A DNA stretch of 64,000 bases from Planctomycetota bacterium (GTDB lineage: Bacteria; Planctomycetota; Phycisphaerae; Phycisphaerales; UBA5793), in assembly GCA_963205185.1 (NCBI GenBank), contig CAUJHZ010000035.1, forward strand, positions 41,139-105,138, given 5' to 3'. Of this stretch, positions 34,260-44,211 are shown one piece after another. A program made the translations under genes and the position numbers. The notes beneath the pieces were generated by a model, which was given only the letters and a program-made list of their open reading frames with translations, was not told where the DNA came from and made no database searches. Position 1 is the stretch's first letter. The number at the start of each line of letters is the position of its first letter.

Positions 34260-36200
34260 GTGCGTCCTTCGGGGTTGCTGGAGGCGGTTGCCTCGGATAT
34301 CTTGCAGTGCGTGGCATGGGACCTCCAGCGTGGTGGAAGCGGGCGGTGGTGCGCCGGATGCGCTGCGGCTATCGCGTTGTGCGGCCTGGCGCCGTCCGGG
34401 GCCGCGGCCGGTTCCGTCCTTTTCCAAGAGCCTCCGCAACAATCGGCTGCCGATCCGCAGGCCACGCTGCAGGAGCCTTCGCCGGCAGGCACCGAGAGCC
34501 CGCCGACCGAGACAGAAACGCTGCCCGCCGTGCCACTCGAGCCGCTCGGCTACTCCGGCGAGCCCGGCACTGCCGCGTGGATGCTCCGCGAGCCGGCCGT
34601 GCCCGTGCCCGACCGCTGGCGTATCGGTTGGCTGCCGTGGGACCGCTACGGCCGCCAGGCCCCGACTGACGATCTGCTTATGAACTGGTCGGGAGGCGAC
34701 TCGCCTTACACGCGCGGACACGGCTTCAACCCGTACGACCGCAACATCCTCAAGGGCGACTACCCGATCGTCGGCGATGACCTCTTCCTCAACGTCTCGG
34801 CGATCTCCGATACCTTTATTACCGCCCGCAAACTGCCTACGCCGTCGGGCGTCAGCGCCGGAAACCCCGGCTCGTTCGATTTCTTTGGCGACGGCGAGCA
34901 GTTCTTCGTCAACCAGAACTTCATCCTGAGTCTCGAACTCTTTCAGGGCTACACCGCGTTCCGTCCGGTGGACTGGCTCGTGCGCGTCACCCCGGTCATC
35001 AATCTCAATCATCTTGAATTGCAGGAGCACAACGCCGCGTTCATCGACACGCGGCGCGGTGACGTGCGCGATGATCACTTCATCGCACTGCAGGAGGCGT
35101 TTGGCGAACTGCACCTCGGCGACACGAGCCCGAACTTTGACATCGCTGCCCTGCGCCTGGGCCGGCAGCAGTTCAACTCCGATTTTCGCGGCTTTATCTT
35201 CAACGACAACTCCGACGGCGTGCGGCTGCTGGGCAACTTTGAATCCAATCGCATCCAGTACAACCTGGCGCTCTTCAACCAGACCGAGAAGGACACGAAC
35301 AGCCAGCTCGACGAACTCGAGTGGCGCGATCAGCAGGTGTTCATCGCCAACCTCTACATCCAGGATTTCATCTGGAAGGGTTACACGACGCAGTTCAGTT
35401 TCCACTGGAACCACGATCGCTCGGATCTACGCTACGACGAGAACGGCTTTCTCGTGCGGCCGAGTTTGATCGGCAGCGTCACCAGCCAGGAGATCGACGC
35501 GTACTACCTCGGCTGGGCGAGCGACGGGCACATCGGCCGGATCAACGTCAATCACGCGCTGTACTACGTGCTCGGCCAGGATCGGCGCAACCCCATCGCC
35601 GGGCGCGACGTGGACATCAGCGCATTTCTGGGCGCGGTCGAACTCTCGTACGACATGGACTGGCTGCGGCCGAAGGTCTCGCTGCTCTACGCCAGCGGTG
35701 ATGGCGATCCGACCGACGGCCGCGGCGAAGGCTTCGACGGCATCTTTGACAACCCGTTCTTCGCCGGCGGGCCCGGCAGTTTCTACCAGAGCCAGGCGCT
35801 GCGGCTGTTTGGCGTGGATCTCACAAGCGCGCGGAGCTTGTACAACGATCTCGCGGGCACCAAGGCCGAGGGGCAGTCGAACTTTGTCAACCCCGGCATC
35901 GCGCTGATCAACGCCGGCGTGGATGCCGAGATCACGCCCAAACTCCGCGCCAGCCTGAACGCCAACAGCCTGTGGTTCGCCAGCACCGACACGCTCGAAC
36001 TCGTGCTCAACCAGAACGGCATCGGCTCGCACATTGGCGAGGAACTCAACTTGAGCGCGCAGTACCGACCGGCGCTGAACAACAACATCATTCTCACGCT
36101 GGGAGGCTCGCTCTTTTTCCCCGGCGACGGATTCACCGACATCTACGAGAGCGACGACACGCTCTGGCAGGTCTTCGCCGGAGTGACGCTTGCATTCTGA
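34260..36200 (+). CDS. Outer-membrane beta-barrel protein (porin-like) next to a decahaem cytochrome
   Basis: A 646-residue protein from GTG 34260; the exact start is uncertain and GTG 34311 is possible. It has a hydrophobic signal segment (AAAIALCGLAPSGAAAG) and a Pro/Glu-rich spacer of about 60 residues. A long run of alternating polar/hydrophobic strands follows with aromatic girdles and no hydrophobic helices. The C-terminus W-Q-V-F-A-G-V-T-L-A-F ends in Phe, as in Omp85/BAM substrates. The body resembles the alginate-export-like/porin barrels of about 18 or more strands. It is read directly into the multihaem gene: the cytochrome start lies 10 bp after its stop. Inference: it forms the porin sheath of an outer-membrane electron conduit. 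It could also be a simple substrate porin. Confidence 0.82.
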   Translation: MRPSGLLEAVASDILQCVAWDLQRGGSGRWCAGCAAAIALCGLAPSGAAAGSVLFQEPPQQSAADPQATLQEPSPAGTESPPTETETLPAVPLEPLGYSGEPGTAAWMLREPAVPVPDRWRIGWLPWDRYGRQAPTDDLLMNWSGGDSPYTRGHGFNPYDRNILKGDYPIVGDDLFLNVSAISDTFITARKLPTPSGVSAGNPGSFDFFGDGEQFFVNQNFILSLELFQGYTAFRPVDWLVRVTPVINLNHLELQEHNAAFIDTRRGDVRDDHFIALQEAFGELHLGDTSPNFDIAALRLGRQQFNSDFRGFIFNDNSDGVRLLGNFESNRIQYNLALFNQTEKDTNSQLDELEWRDQQVFIANLYIQDFIWKGYTTQFSFHWNHDRSDLRYDENGFLVRPSLIGSVTSQEIDAYYLGWASDGHIGRINVNHALYYVLGQDRRNPIAGRDVDISAFLGAVELSYDMDWLRPKVSLLYASGDGDPTDGRGEGFDGIFDNPFFAGGPGSFYQSQALRLFGVDLTSARSLYNDLAGTKAEGQSNFVNPGIALINAGVDAEITPKLRASLNANSLWFASTDTLELVLNQNGIGSHIGEELNLSAQYRPALNNNIILTLGGSLFFPGDGFTDIYESDDTLWQVFAGVTLAF

Positions 36201-36210
36201 CGGGTGGGCG

Positions 36211-39200
36211 ATGGAACACCATGAGAGCAATGTGCCGCCAAGAGGCACAGGAAACACAAAGAAGACGTTCACGTCGATCGCGCTGTGCCTTGCGGCACCT
36301 GGCGCACTTGTCCTTATACTGGCCGCGTGCGAACATGCGAAGCACTGGCGCGGCGGCGAGCCGTACGACCGCGCCTTCATCACGCGCATGGCCGACCCGG
36401 CCCAGGCGCAGAGCGAACTCGACAGCCGCATGCGGCGCACCCCCAAAGACCCTCCGCCAAGACCCGACGGCAGTGGACCCTACAGCACCGAGGACTGGAG
36501 CCTCGAGCAATCCGGCGGCTGCATGACCTGCCACGGGGAGTACGACAAGGCCCGCCGCACCATGCACGATTCGCGCAAAGCCATCGCGGTGGGCTGCACG
36601 GGCTGTCACGGCGGCGATGCATCCGTGGTTTCGCCGCTCGATGCGCCCGGTCGGCCGGGTGAACCGGGCACACCCATCACCGATGCAGCCTATCTCGACG
36701 CCATGCAGCGAGCGCACATCCAGCCGCGCAACGCTCAGGCGTGGTACGGCCGTCATGACGACGCTGCATTCGGCTCGCACCACGGCGAGGGCGACCCGGC
36801 GATGCTGCACGGCTCGCGCAACCCCGAGATCACCGGCGCGCTGCTCAACCAGGAGTCGCCCGAGTTCATCCGCTTCATCAACCCCGGCGATCTCCGCGTC
36901 GCCGACTACTCCTGCGGCTCATGCCACTTCGAGATTGTCGAAAAGGTCAAGCGATCCATGATGGCGCACGGCGCGCAACTCTGGGGCGCAGCGCTCTACA
37001 ACAACGGTTCGATTCCGAACAAGACGCCCAACTACGGCGAGAGCTACTCGGCCTTCGGCCTGCCGCAGCGCCTCCAGGGCGTGATCGAGATCGAGGATGA
37101 CCAGGTGCGCATGCGGCCGGTGAGCGAGGATGAGGCGGCGCGCGGCGTGGTGCCCTATCTCAGCCCGCTGCCTGTGTGGAACATCAGCCAGCCCGGCAAC
37201 ATTCTGCGCATCTTCGAGCGCGGCACGAAACTCCCGGCCCCCGGCGGCGCCACGCCCAACGCCAATCCCGCCGAGATCGGCAATCCAAACCCGCTCGTCG
37301 AAGGCGGCCGGCCGGACAAAGGCCTCTCGCCGCGCGGCCTGGGCACGGCGAACCGGACCGATCCCGTGTTCATCGGCCTGCAGAAGACGCGGTTGCTCGA
37401 CCCGACGCTCAACTTCCTGGGCACCAACGACCACCCGGGCGACTACCGCTCGTCGGGATGCACGGCCTGCCACGTCCTCTATGCCAACGACCGCGATCCC
37501 ATGCACTCGGGCGCCGTGCTCGCGGCGCACGGCAACATGGGCCTGGCCGCGGCGCAGAGCGACCCAAACATCCCGGAAGACGAATCGGGGCATCCGGTGG
37601 CGCACGTCATGAGCCGCGCAATTCCCAGCAGCCAGTGCATCACCTGCCACGTGCACCCCGGCACGAGTTACGCGAACACATATCTCGGCTACATCTGGTG
37701 GGACAACGAGTCGGACGGCGAGTTCTTCTATCCGAACCGCTCACACACGCCAACGCCGGAGCAGGAGATCGCAGCGCTGCGGCGAAACCCGGAGAGCGCT
37801 GCGCTCAAGGGCCTCTGGGACAATCTGTATCCGGACGCGGTGTCGCACGCCGGCGAGCGAAGCGGTGACGACTTTCTCGAGCGCAGCGGCGAGCCGCGCA
37901 AGGGCGACGGCTCGACGCTCAACGACCGCCTGCAACACAACCAGATCGCCGACTTCCACGGCCACGGCTGGGTCTTCCGCGCTGTCTACAAGAAGGATCG
38001 CCAAGGCCATCTGCTCGACGAGAAGGACAACGTCGTTGACTTCGACGACCCGGACAAGTGGGACAAGGCGGTGCACCTGGGCGACGTGCATCTCAAGGCC
38101 GGCATGCACTGCATCGACTGCCACTTCGAGCAGGACGTGCACGGCGACGGGCGGCTCTACGGCGAAGTGCGCAACGCCATCGAAGTCACCTGCATCGACT
38201 GCCACGGCACCTACACCGACGAGCCCACGCTCCGCACCAGCGGCCCCGCAGCATTGGACGGCGGCAGGAATCTCAGCAGGGATATGGTCTTCGGCAAGCC
38301 GCGCATCCGCAAGCGCGGTCGCAACTACGTGCAGCAGTCCGCCGTCGATCCGAACCTTACGTGGACCATTCCACTCACCAAAGACACGATCGATCCGGAT
38401 TCGGCGTGGGCGAAGGCGAACCCCGAGGCGGCGGCGCGGAGCCGCCGTGCCAAGACGATGCGGCGCGATGGCACGTGGGGCGATCTCGCCGTCGAAGAGG
38501 GGCGCGATCTCGAATTCGCCCACTCCTCGGACAACATGGAGTGCTACACGTGCCACACATCGTGGATGACGTCGTGCTTCGGCTGCCACCTGCCGATGGA
38601 GGCGAATCAGCGGGCACCCATGCTGCACAACGAGAACCTCTTCACGCGCAACTACACGCGATACAACTACCAGGTGTTGCGCGATGACATCTTCATGCTC
38701 GGCCGCGATTCGAGCGTCAAGGGCGGCCGCGTCGTGCCGGTGCGCTCGAGCAGCGCGGTGATCGTCTCGAGCCAGAACGCCAACCGCGAGTGGATCTACC
38801 ACCAGCAGCAGACCATCAGCGCCGAGGGTTTCAGCGGGCAGGCCTTCAACCCGCACTTCCCGCATGCAACTTCGGGGCGCGGCACGACGAAGATGTGCAC
38901 CGACTGCCATGTGTCCCGCGACGACGACAACAACGCGTGGATGGCGCAACTGCTGCTGCAGGGCACGAACTTCGTCAACTTCATCGGGCGATACGCCTAC
39001 GTGGCGACGGGTGGCGACGGGCTCGAGGCGGTGGCCGTCACTGAGCACGACGAGCCGCAGGCGGTGTACGGCTCGAATCTGCACCACCTCGCATATCCGG
39101 ATGAGCATCGGCAGTTCGTCGAAGCGGGCCGGGCGCTGCACGAAGCGCACCACCACGACGCCGGCTGGGGAAGCGAGATTCTCGATGTGCAGTTGCGCGG

Positions 39201-40467
39201 CGAGTATCTCTACGCGGCGCGTGGCGCCGGTGGGTTCTACGCCTATGACGTGGCCAACATCGACAACAAGGGCTTCAGCGAGCGCATCGTCACCGCGCCC
39301 GTCTCGCCGCTTGGCCAGAATCTCGGCTTTGACACGAGTTATGCCGTGGCGATTGCCAGTCCGACGACCCTGGGCGTCGATCCGGCGCGCTCCAGACTGA
39401 TGACTCCCTCCCCCGGCTCTGCGGGCGAGGGCGGCGGTGGGGGCGCTTCCGCCGATGCCAGCGCTCCGTCGCGCCAAGCCTCCGCCTCGCGGCCGACTGA
39501 GGAAACCGTCGCCGTCAACCAGGAGCAACCAATCCATCCGCTCTACGCCTACCTCTACATCGGCGATCGCGACGAGGGCTTGATTCTCACGTTTGCCGGC
39601 ACATTGCTCGACGGCGATCCCACGAACAACTTCATGCAGCGCGCCACGCTGGCCGACGGCACGACCGCGTTCAACCCCGACGGCGTGCTCAGCGGCATGA
39701 CGCAGCTCGCGCTCGCCGGCCATTACGTCTATGCCACCGCGCCGGCGGGTCTCGTGGTCATTGACATCGATCAGCCGCTGAGCCCGCGCGTGGTCGCCGT
39801 GGTTGGCAGCGATGTCTTGGAGAATCCGCAGTCGGTCGCGGTGCAGTTCCGCTACGCATTCGTGACCGACGCGCGCGGCGTGCACGCCGTGGACATCACT
39901 GACCCCGTCTCGCCGCGCGTGGTGGAGGGCGCGTTCGTCGAACTGGCCGAGGCGCATCGCGTGTACGTGGCGCGCACCTATGCCTTCGTCGCCGCCGGTT
40001 CGCAGGGGCTGGCGATCATCGACGTAACCAATCCGGAGCAGCCGCAGCTGGATCAGATGTTCACTGCAGGCGGCGCGATCGACGATGCGCGCGATGTGAA
40101 GGTCGGCATGACCAACGCCTCGCTGTTTGCCTACGTCGCCGACGGCCGCAACGGCCTGCGCATCATCGAACTCATGGGGCCGCACACGACGCCGCAGTTC
40201 CGCGGGTTTGCGCCGCCGCTCGACCCGAGCCTCATCGCCACGCACCGCACCCACGGCCCCGCGCTGGCGGTGAGCAAAGGCCTCGATCGCGATCGGGCCG
40301 TGGATGAGTCCGGCAACCAGCTGGCGGTCTTCGGCCGACTGGGCGCGCGGCCGCTCAACCTCGAAGAGATGCGGCGGATGTACGTGCGCGACGGCGAGGT
40401 GTTCAAGGTGAGCAACGAACCGGCAGCGGATGAGACGCCGCGCGCGTTTGCAGAGCCGGAGAAGTAA
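36211..40467 (+). CDS. Decahaem c-type cytochrome lipoprotein fused to an LVIVD-type propeller
   Basis: A 1418-residue protein with a lipobox at L-I-L-A-A-C. It contains ten CxxCH haem-attachment motifs: CMTCH, CTGCH, CGSCH, CTACH, CITCH, CIDCH twice, CYTCH, CFGCH and CTDCH, spread from about residue 104 to 895. A Gly/Ser/Ala-rich linker (about 1065-1105) leads to a propeller of LVIVD-like repeats (for example GLVVIDIDQP, GLAIIDVTNP, GLRIIELMGP) up to about 1330. Family knowledge: decahaem cytochromes paired with barrels (MtrA/MtrB, OmcA/MtrC types) move electrons across the outer membrane. The start ATG 36211 is preferred over ATG 36190, which overlaps the porin stop. Expressed with the porin gene 10 bp upstream. 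The electron acceptor is unknown. Confidence 0.93.
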   Translation: MEHHESNVPPRGTGNTKKTFTSIALCLAAPGALVLILAACEHAKHWRGGEPYDRAFITRMADPAQAQSELDSRMRRTPKDPPPRPDGSGPYSTEDWSLEQSGGCMTCHGEYDKARRTMHDSRKAIAVGCTGCHGGDASVVSPLDAPGRPGEPGTPITDAAYLDAMQRAHIQPRNAQAWYGRHDDAAFGSHHGEGDPAMLHGSRNPEITGALLNQESPEFIRFINPGDLRVADYSCGSCHFEIVEKVKRSMMAHGAQLWGAALYNNGSIPNKTPNYGESYSAFGLPQRLQGVIEIEDDQVRMRPVSEDEAARGVVPYLSPLPVWNISQPGNILRIFERGTKLPAPGGATPNANPAEIGNPNPLVEGGRPDKGLSPRGLGTANRTDPVFIGLQKTRLLDPTLNFLGTNDHPGDYRSSGCTACHVLYANDRDPMHSGAVLAAHGNMGLAAAQSDPNIPEDESGHPVAHVMSRAIPSSQCITCHVHPGTSYANTYLGYIWWDNESDGEFFYPNRSHTPTPEQEIAALRRNPESAALKGLWDNLYPDAVSHAGERSGDDFLERSGEPRKGDGSTLNDRLQHNQIADFHGHGWVFRAVYKKDRQGHLLDEKDNVVDFDDPDKWDKAVHLGDVHLKAGMHCIDCHFEQDVHGDGRLYGEVRNAIEVTCIDCHGTYTDEPTLRTSGPAALDGGRNLSRDMVFGKPRIRKRGRNYVQQSAVDPNLTWTIPLTKDTIDPDSAWAKANPEAAARSRRAKTMRRDGTWGDLAVEEGRDLEFAHSSDNMECYTCHTSWMTSCFGCHLPMEANQRAPMLHNENLFTRNYTRYNYQVLRDDIFMLGRDSSVKGGRVVPVRSSSAVIVSSQNANREWIYHQQQTISAEGFSGQAFNPHFPHATSGRGTTKMCTDCHVSRDDDNNAWMAQLLLQGTNFVNFIGRYAYVATGGDGLEAVAVTEHDEPQAVYGSNLHHLAYPDEHRQFVEAGRALHEAHHHDAGWGSEILDVQLRGEYLYAARGAGGFYAYDVANIDNKGFSERIVTAPVSPLGQNLGFDTSYAVAIASPTTLGVDPARSRLMTPSPGSAGEGGGGGASADASAPSRQASASRPTEETVAVNQEQPIHPLYAYLYIGDRDEGLILTFAGTLLDGDPTNNFMQRATLADGTTAFNPDGVLSGMTQLALAGHYVYATAPAGLVVIDIDQPLSPRVVAVVGSDVLENPQSVAVQFRYAFVTDARGVHAVDITDPVSPRVVEGAFVELAEAHRVYVARTYAFVAAGSQGLAIIDVTNPEQPQLDQMFTAGGAIDDARDVKVGMTNASLFAYVADGRNGLRIIELMGPHTTPQFRGFAPPLDPSLIATHRTHGPALAVSKGLDRDRAVDESGNQLAVFGRLGARPLNLEEMRRMYVRDGEVFKVSNEPAADETPRAFAEPEK

Positions 40468-40489
40468 TCATTGCGCAAGGCACAACTTC

Positions 40490-40520
40490 AAAGCCCAGGG
40501 AAAGCCTTTCCCTGGGCTTT
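40490..40520. terminator. Strong bidirectional rho-independent terminator
   Basis: AAAGCCCAGGGAAA (40490-40503) and TTTCCCTGGGCTTT (40507-40520) form a perfect 14-bp stem with a 3-base loop and T/A flanks on both sides. It lies between the decahaem cytochrome stop and the end of the convergent recQ gene. Confidence 0.9.
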
Positions 40521-40548
40521 TGCTTTCGACTTCGACTTCACTTGCCAG

Positions 40549-42798
40549 TCAAACCTTCGCCTTTGCAAACGCGCGCACAAGTTTGATCGTGTCATACTCG
40601 TACTTGCCCTGGAGTTCGTCGAAGATGGGGCGCAGGTAGTCGGCGCCGGCTCGCTTCATCGCCTCGGCGATTTCGCGCTGCACTTCCGGCTGCACCCAGG
40701 CGTCGATCGAATCCGGCTCCTCGACTTCGATGAACTGCGCGAGATAGCCGGTGACCGTGCTGCGAGCCCGGCTCATCGCCTGCATGACTCGCTCGATCGA
40801 CTTGCCTTGGCGAAAGTGGTCAAACGATGCGAGCGCCCCGGCCGTCAGTCCCTTGCCGCCGCCCGATGACGGCGCCCCGCCGCCGGTCGCGGCAGTGTCG
40901 CCGGCATCGGTGTCCAGCCGGTTGGCTCTGCAGTGCGCTTTGATCGCCTCGACGAAGCGCGGCCCGAGGTCCTTGCACTTGAGTTCGCCCACGCCCCACA
41001 CGCCGCGCATCGTTTCCACCGAGCCCGGCCGCTTGCGCGCCAGATCGCGCAGCGTGCCGTCGCCGAAGATGACGTACGCCGGCACCTCGCGCTCGGCGGC
41101 GATCTCGGCGCGCAATTGGCGCAGGGCTTCGAAGAGGTCGCGATCGACGCCCTCCCACGACTCGCTGTCGAACTTCCCGCCGTGTGCTGCGTTGGCCTTC
41201 GCGGCCGGCTTGACAAGCACGACAGGCACCTCGCCGCGCAGCACCGGCTTGCTCTTTTCGCTGAGCGTCACGACCGGCCGCTGGCCCGTGGTGCGGCTGA
41301 GCAGGCCCTGGTCGATCAGCTGGTGGGTCAGGCTGACGAGTTGCTTCTTGTCGCCGCCCTTGAGCAGCCCGTGGACGCTGAGTTCATCGTGCTTGCATCT
41401 CTTGATGAGATCGCTCTTGCTGCCCAGCAGCACATCGACGACGTGCCCCACGCCGAAGCGCTCGCCGACGCGGGCCACGCACGAGATGATCTTCTGAGCG
41501 ACCACGGTGGCATCCGGCAGCGTGTCGAGTTCGTTGAGGCACACATCGCAGGCGCCGCAGTCGCCGCTCTCATAGGCCTGGCCGAAGTACTCGACCAGCG
41601 CGCGGTGGCGGCAGGTGGAGCCGGCGGCGAAGCGCTGGATTTCGCCGAGCAGTTCCGTCGCCGCCTCGATCACCGGCCCGGGCTTCTGGGCCTGCTCGGC
41701 CGACTGGGCAATCAGCCGCTCCCAGCGCATCACGTCGGCGAGGGAGTAGAACATCACGCACTCGGCTTCGAGGCCATCGCGCCCCGCGCGGCCCGTCTCC
41801 TGCTGGTAATGCTCGATCGACTTGGGCATGGCGGTGTGGATGACACAGCGCACATTGCTCCGGTCGATCCCCATGCCGAACGCGACGGTGGCGACGACCA
41901 CCTGCAGTCGATCCTGCGCGAAGGCCTCCTGCACCTTGCGGCGATCATCGCCCGACATGCCCGCGTGGTAGGCCGCGGCGTCGATCTTCATCGCCTTGAG
42001 ATAGCCCGCGAGGTTCTCCGTGTCCTTGCGGCTGATGCAATAGATGATCACCGCTTCATTCTGGTGCCGGCGGATGACTTCGAGCGACTGTGCGTTCGCA
42101 TCCACGCGCGGCACGATGCGATAGATCAGGTTCGGCCGGTCGAAGTTGCCCACCAGCACATTCGGCTCGCGCAGGCGCAGCTGCTCGATGATGTCCGCGC
42201 GCACGCGCTGCGTGGCGGTGGCGGTGCAGGCGTGGAAACTGGCCTCGGGAAACTTCGAGCGCAGTTCCGCCAGCCGGCGATACTCGGGCCGGAAATCGTG
42301 CCCCCACTGGCTGATGCAGTGCGCCTCGTCGATGGCAAAGCCGCCCACGCCCACATCCTGGAGGAACTTGAGGAAGCCGTCGTTCATCAGCCGCTCGGGC
42401 GCGACAAAGAGCAGCCGCAGCTCGCCGCGCTTGATCGATCGCCCGACGGCTTTGCGCTCCTCGGTGGACATGGTGCTGTTGAGGGCTGCGGCGGGGTAGC
42501 CGTTGGCCTTGAGCGCATCGACCTGGTCTTTCATGAGCGAGATGAGCGGCGAGACGACCACGTCGGTGCGCCGATCGATGAGCGGCGGCACCTGATAGCA
42601 CAGGCTCTTGCCCCCGCCCGTGGGCATGACGAGCAGCGAGTCGCGCTGCTCGAGCCCGGCCCGGATGGCCTGCTCCTGCAATGGGCGAAGTTCGCGATAG
42701 CCCCAGACCCGCTCCACGGACTTGAGGATTTGCGAGGTGGGCACACTGCGCGCATCCCTGCGGGCAGCCGACGACGGCTGGGTGGAGGTGCTGGTCAT
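40549..42798 (-). CDS. recQ: ATP-dependent DNA helicase RecQ
   Basis: 3'-5' DNA helicase for replication-fork repair and recombination, 749 residues. Walker A is PTGGGKSLCY (about 57-66), Walker B is the DEAHCISQWGHDFRPEY block near 159, and the helicase C motif is FGMGIDRSNVR...QQETGRAGRDG. The RecQ zinc-binding cysteines (CRHRALVEYF...CGACDVC) begin near 395. A winged-helix (RQC) domain follows, then an HRDC domain (about 560-625, VPAYVIFGDGTL). A C-terminal helix-turn-helix (about 660-730) is of the type found after HRDC in some RecQ proteins. The start is ATG 42798; a TTG further upstream (42828) is less likely. It is convergent with the cytochrome operon, separated by a strong terminator. 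Confidence 0.96.
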   Translation of the reverse strand: MTSTSTQPSSAARRDARSVPTSQILKSVERVWGYRELRPLQEQAIRAGLEQRDSLLVMPTGGGKSLCYQVPPLIDRRTDVVVSPLISLMKDQVDALKANGYPAAALNSTMSTEERKAVGRSIKRGELRLLFVAPERLMNDGFLKFLQDVGVGGFAIDEAHCISQWGHDFRPEYRRLAELRSKFPEASFHACTATATQRVRADIIEQLRLREPNVLVGNFDRPNLIYRIVPRVDANAQSLEVIRRHQNEAVIIYCISRKDTENLAGYLKAMKIDAAAYHAGMSGDDRRKVQEAFAQDRLQVVVATVAFGMGIDRSNVRCVIHTAMPKSIEHYQQETGRAGRDGLEAECVMFYSLADVMRWERLIAQSAEQAQKPGPVIEAATELLGEIQRFAAGSTCRHRALVEYFGQAYESGDCGACDVCLNELDTLPDATVVAQKIISCVARVGERFGVGHVVDVLLGSKSDLIKRCKHDELSVHGLLKGGDKKQLVSLTHQLIDQGLLSRTTGQRPVVTLSEKSKPVLRGEVPVVLVKPAAKANAAHGGKFDSESWEGVDRDLFEALRQLRAEIAAEREVPAYVIFGDGTLRDLARKRPGSVETMRGVWGVGELKCKDLGPRFVEAIKAHCRANRLDTDAGDTAATGGGAPSSGGGKGLTAGALASFDHFRQGKSIERVMQAMSRARSTVTGYLAQFIEVEEPDSIDAWVQPEVQREIAEAMKRAGADYLRPIFDELQGKYEYDTIKLVRAFAKAKV

Positions 42799-42926
42799 GC
42801 GACAGGATACCGAACAGACTCCAGACAATCAAGCCGGCGTTCCGCGCGCCCGCCCCGCTTTTGCCCGCCGGTCGGCTGATTTCCGCGGCGGAACCGATAC
42901 CACGCGTGCGCCTGCGGCCCTGCGGT

Positions 42927-42932
42927 TAGAAT
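42927..42932 (+). promoter_or_regulatory. Probable -10 element of the M16 peptidase gene
   Basis: TAGAAT at 42927-42932 matches the -10-like boxes seen elsewhere here. It is 55 bases before the start at 42988, leaving an ordinary leader with a GAGG ribosome-binding site. Confidence 0.4.
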
Positions 42933-42987
42933 CTGCCGCGGCATCCCGCCGCACCCACAACCATCCGCCCTTTCAGTCGAGGCGCCC

Positions 42988-44211
42988 ATGCCCTGTGAAT
43001 TCAAGACGGCCGAACTGCCCAACGGCCTGCGGCTCATCGCCGAGGTCGATCCACAGTCCTACACCGCCGCGGCCGGCTTCTTCGTCCGCACCGGCAGCCG
43101 CGACGAGCAGGCCCAGTTCATGGGTGTGAGCCACTTCCTCGAGCACATGATGTTCAAGGGCACGCCCCGCCGCAGCGCCGACGATGTCAACCGCGAGTTC
43201 GACGAACTCGGGGCCAACTACAACGCCTTCACCAGCCAGGAGATGACCGCCTTCTGGGCTCACGTCATGCCCGAGTATCTCAATCCGGCGCTCGATCTGC
43301 TTGCCGACATCATGCGCCCGGCCCTGCGCGAGCAAGACTTCCAGACCGAGCGCGGCGTGATTCTCGAAGAGATCGCCATGTACGCCGACATGCCCTTCTG
43401 GCGACTCTACGAAGCGTCGATGGAGCACTACTACCGCCATCACCCGCTCGCGTATCGCGTGCTCGGCACCAACGAGACCATCGGCGGCCTCCAGCGCGAG
43501 GCGATGCAGGCGTACTTCAACGACCGCTACTCGGCCGACAACACCGTGCTGGCTCTGGCGGGCAATCTCGACTTCGACGCGGCCGTCGATGCCGTGGGCG
43601 ACTGGTGCGGCCGGTGGAAGCGCACCGACACGAAGCGCCACTACGACGAACTGAGCCTGGCGGACCATCACTTCACGATCGACGATGCGAACTCGAACCG
43701 GCACTACATGTTGATGATCGCGCCGGCGCCCGCCGCCGATGACGATCGTCGCTATGCCGCGTCGATGCTCGCCAGCCTGCTGGGCGATCAGGAAGGCTCG
43801 CTGCTTTACTGGGCCCTGGTCGAGCCGGGCATCGCCGAAGAAGCGCAGGTCGGCTTCGACGGCCGCGACGGCGTGGGTGAGTATTACGTCTTTGCCTCAT
43901 GCCCGACCGAGCGAGCCGCACAGGTTGAAGAGATCGTGAGCGACCAGATCAAGCGATGCCTTGAACTCGTGACCGAAGACGATCTCGTGCGCCTGCGCAA
44001 CAAGACGGCCACGTCGGTAACGCTCGCCGGCGAGCGCCCGGCGGGCCGGATGAAGCGCCTCGGCCGGGTCTGGACGTATCTGCAGCGCTACTCGACGCTG
44101 GAGGAAGAACTCGCGCGCATCCAGGCCGTCACGCTCGACGACGTGCGGGCGGTGTACGAGGCGTTCCCGTTCCGCCCCCGCACGGTGGGGCACCTGCGGC
44201 CGATGGCCTGA
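42988..44211 (+). CDS. M16-family (pitrilysin/mitochondrial-processing-type) zinc peptidase
   Basis: The 407-residue protein has the inverted zinc motif H-F-L-E-H at residues 48-52, with the third ligand Glu in the E-E-I-A-M-Y block near 126-127. These are the three zinc ligands of the M16 family. The length and the conserved R-T-G-S-R-D-E segment before the zinc motif fit M16B single-domain-pair peptidases. GAGG lies five bases before the ATG. No signal peptide is visible, so it probably acts in the cytoplasm. The preferred substrate is unknown. It is divergent from recQ across about 190 bp and followed by about 290 bp without a gene. Confidence 0.92.
   Translation: MPCEFKTAELPNGLRLIAEVDPQSYTAAAGFFVRTGSRDEQAQFMGVSHFLEHMMFKGTPRRSADDVNREFDELGANYNAFTSQEMTAFWAHVMPEYLNPALDLLADIMRPALREQDFQTERGVILEEIAMYADMPFWRLYEASMEHYYRHHPLAYRVLGTNETIGGLQREAMQAYFNDRYSADNTVLALAGNLDFDAAVDAVGDWCGRWKRTDTKRHYDELSLADHHFTIDDANSNRHYMLMIAPAPAADDDRRYAASMLASLLGDQEGSLLYWALVEPGIAEEAQVGFDGRDGVGEYYVFASCPTERAAQVEEIVSDQIKRCLELVTEDDLVRLRNKTATSVTLAGERPAGRMKRLGRVWTYLQRYSTLEEELARIQAVTLDDVRAVYEAFPFRPRTVGHLRPMA

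Noticed and set aside
37741..40254. Open frame of over 800 codons antisense to the decahaem cytochrome
   Set aside because: Shadow of the multihaem gene; the sense strand has ten CxxCH motifs and the antisense frame shows only Arg/Val/His-rich low-complexity sequence.
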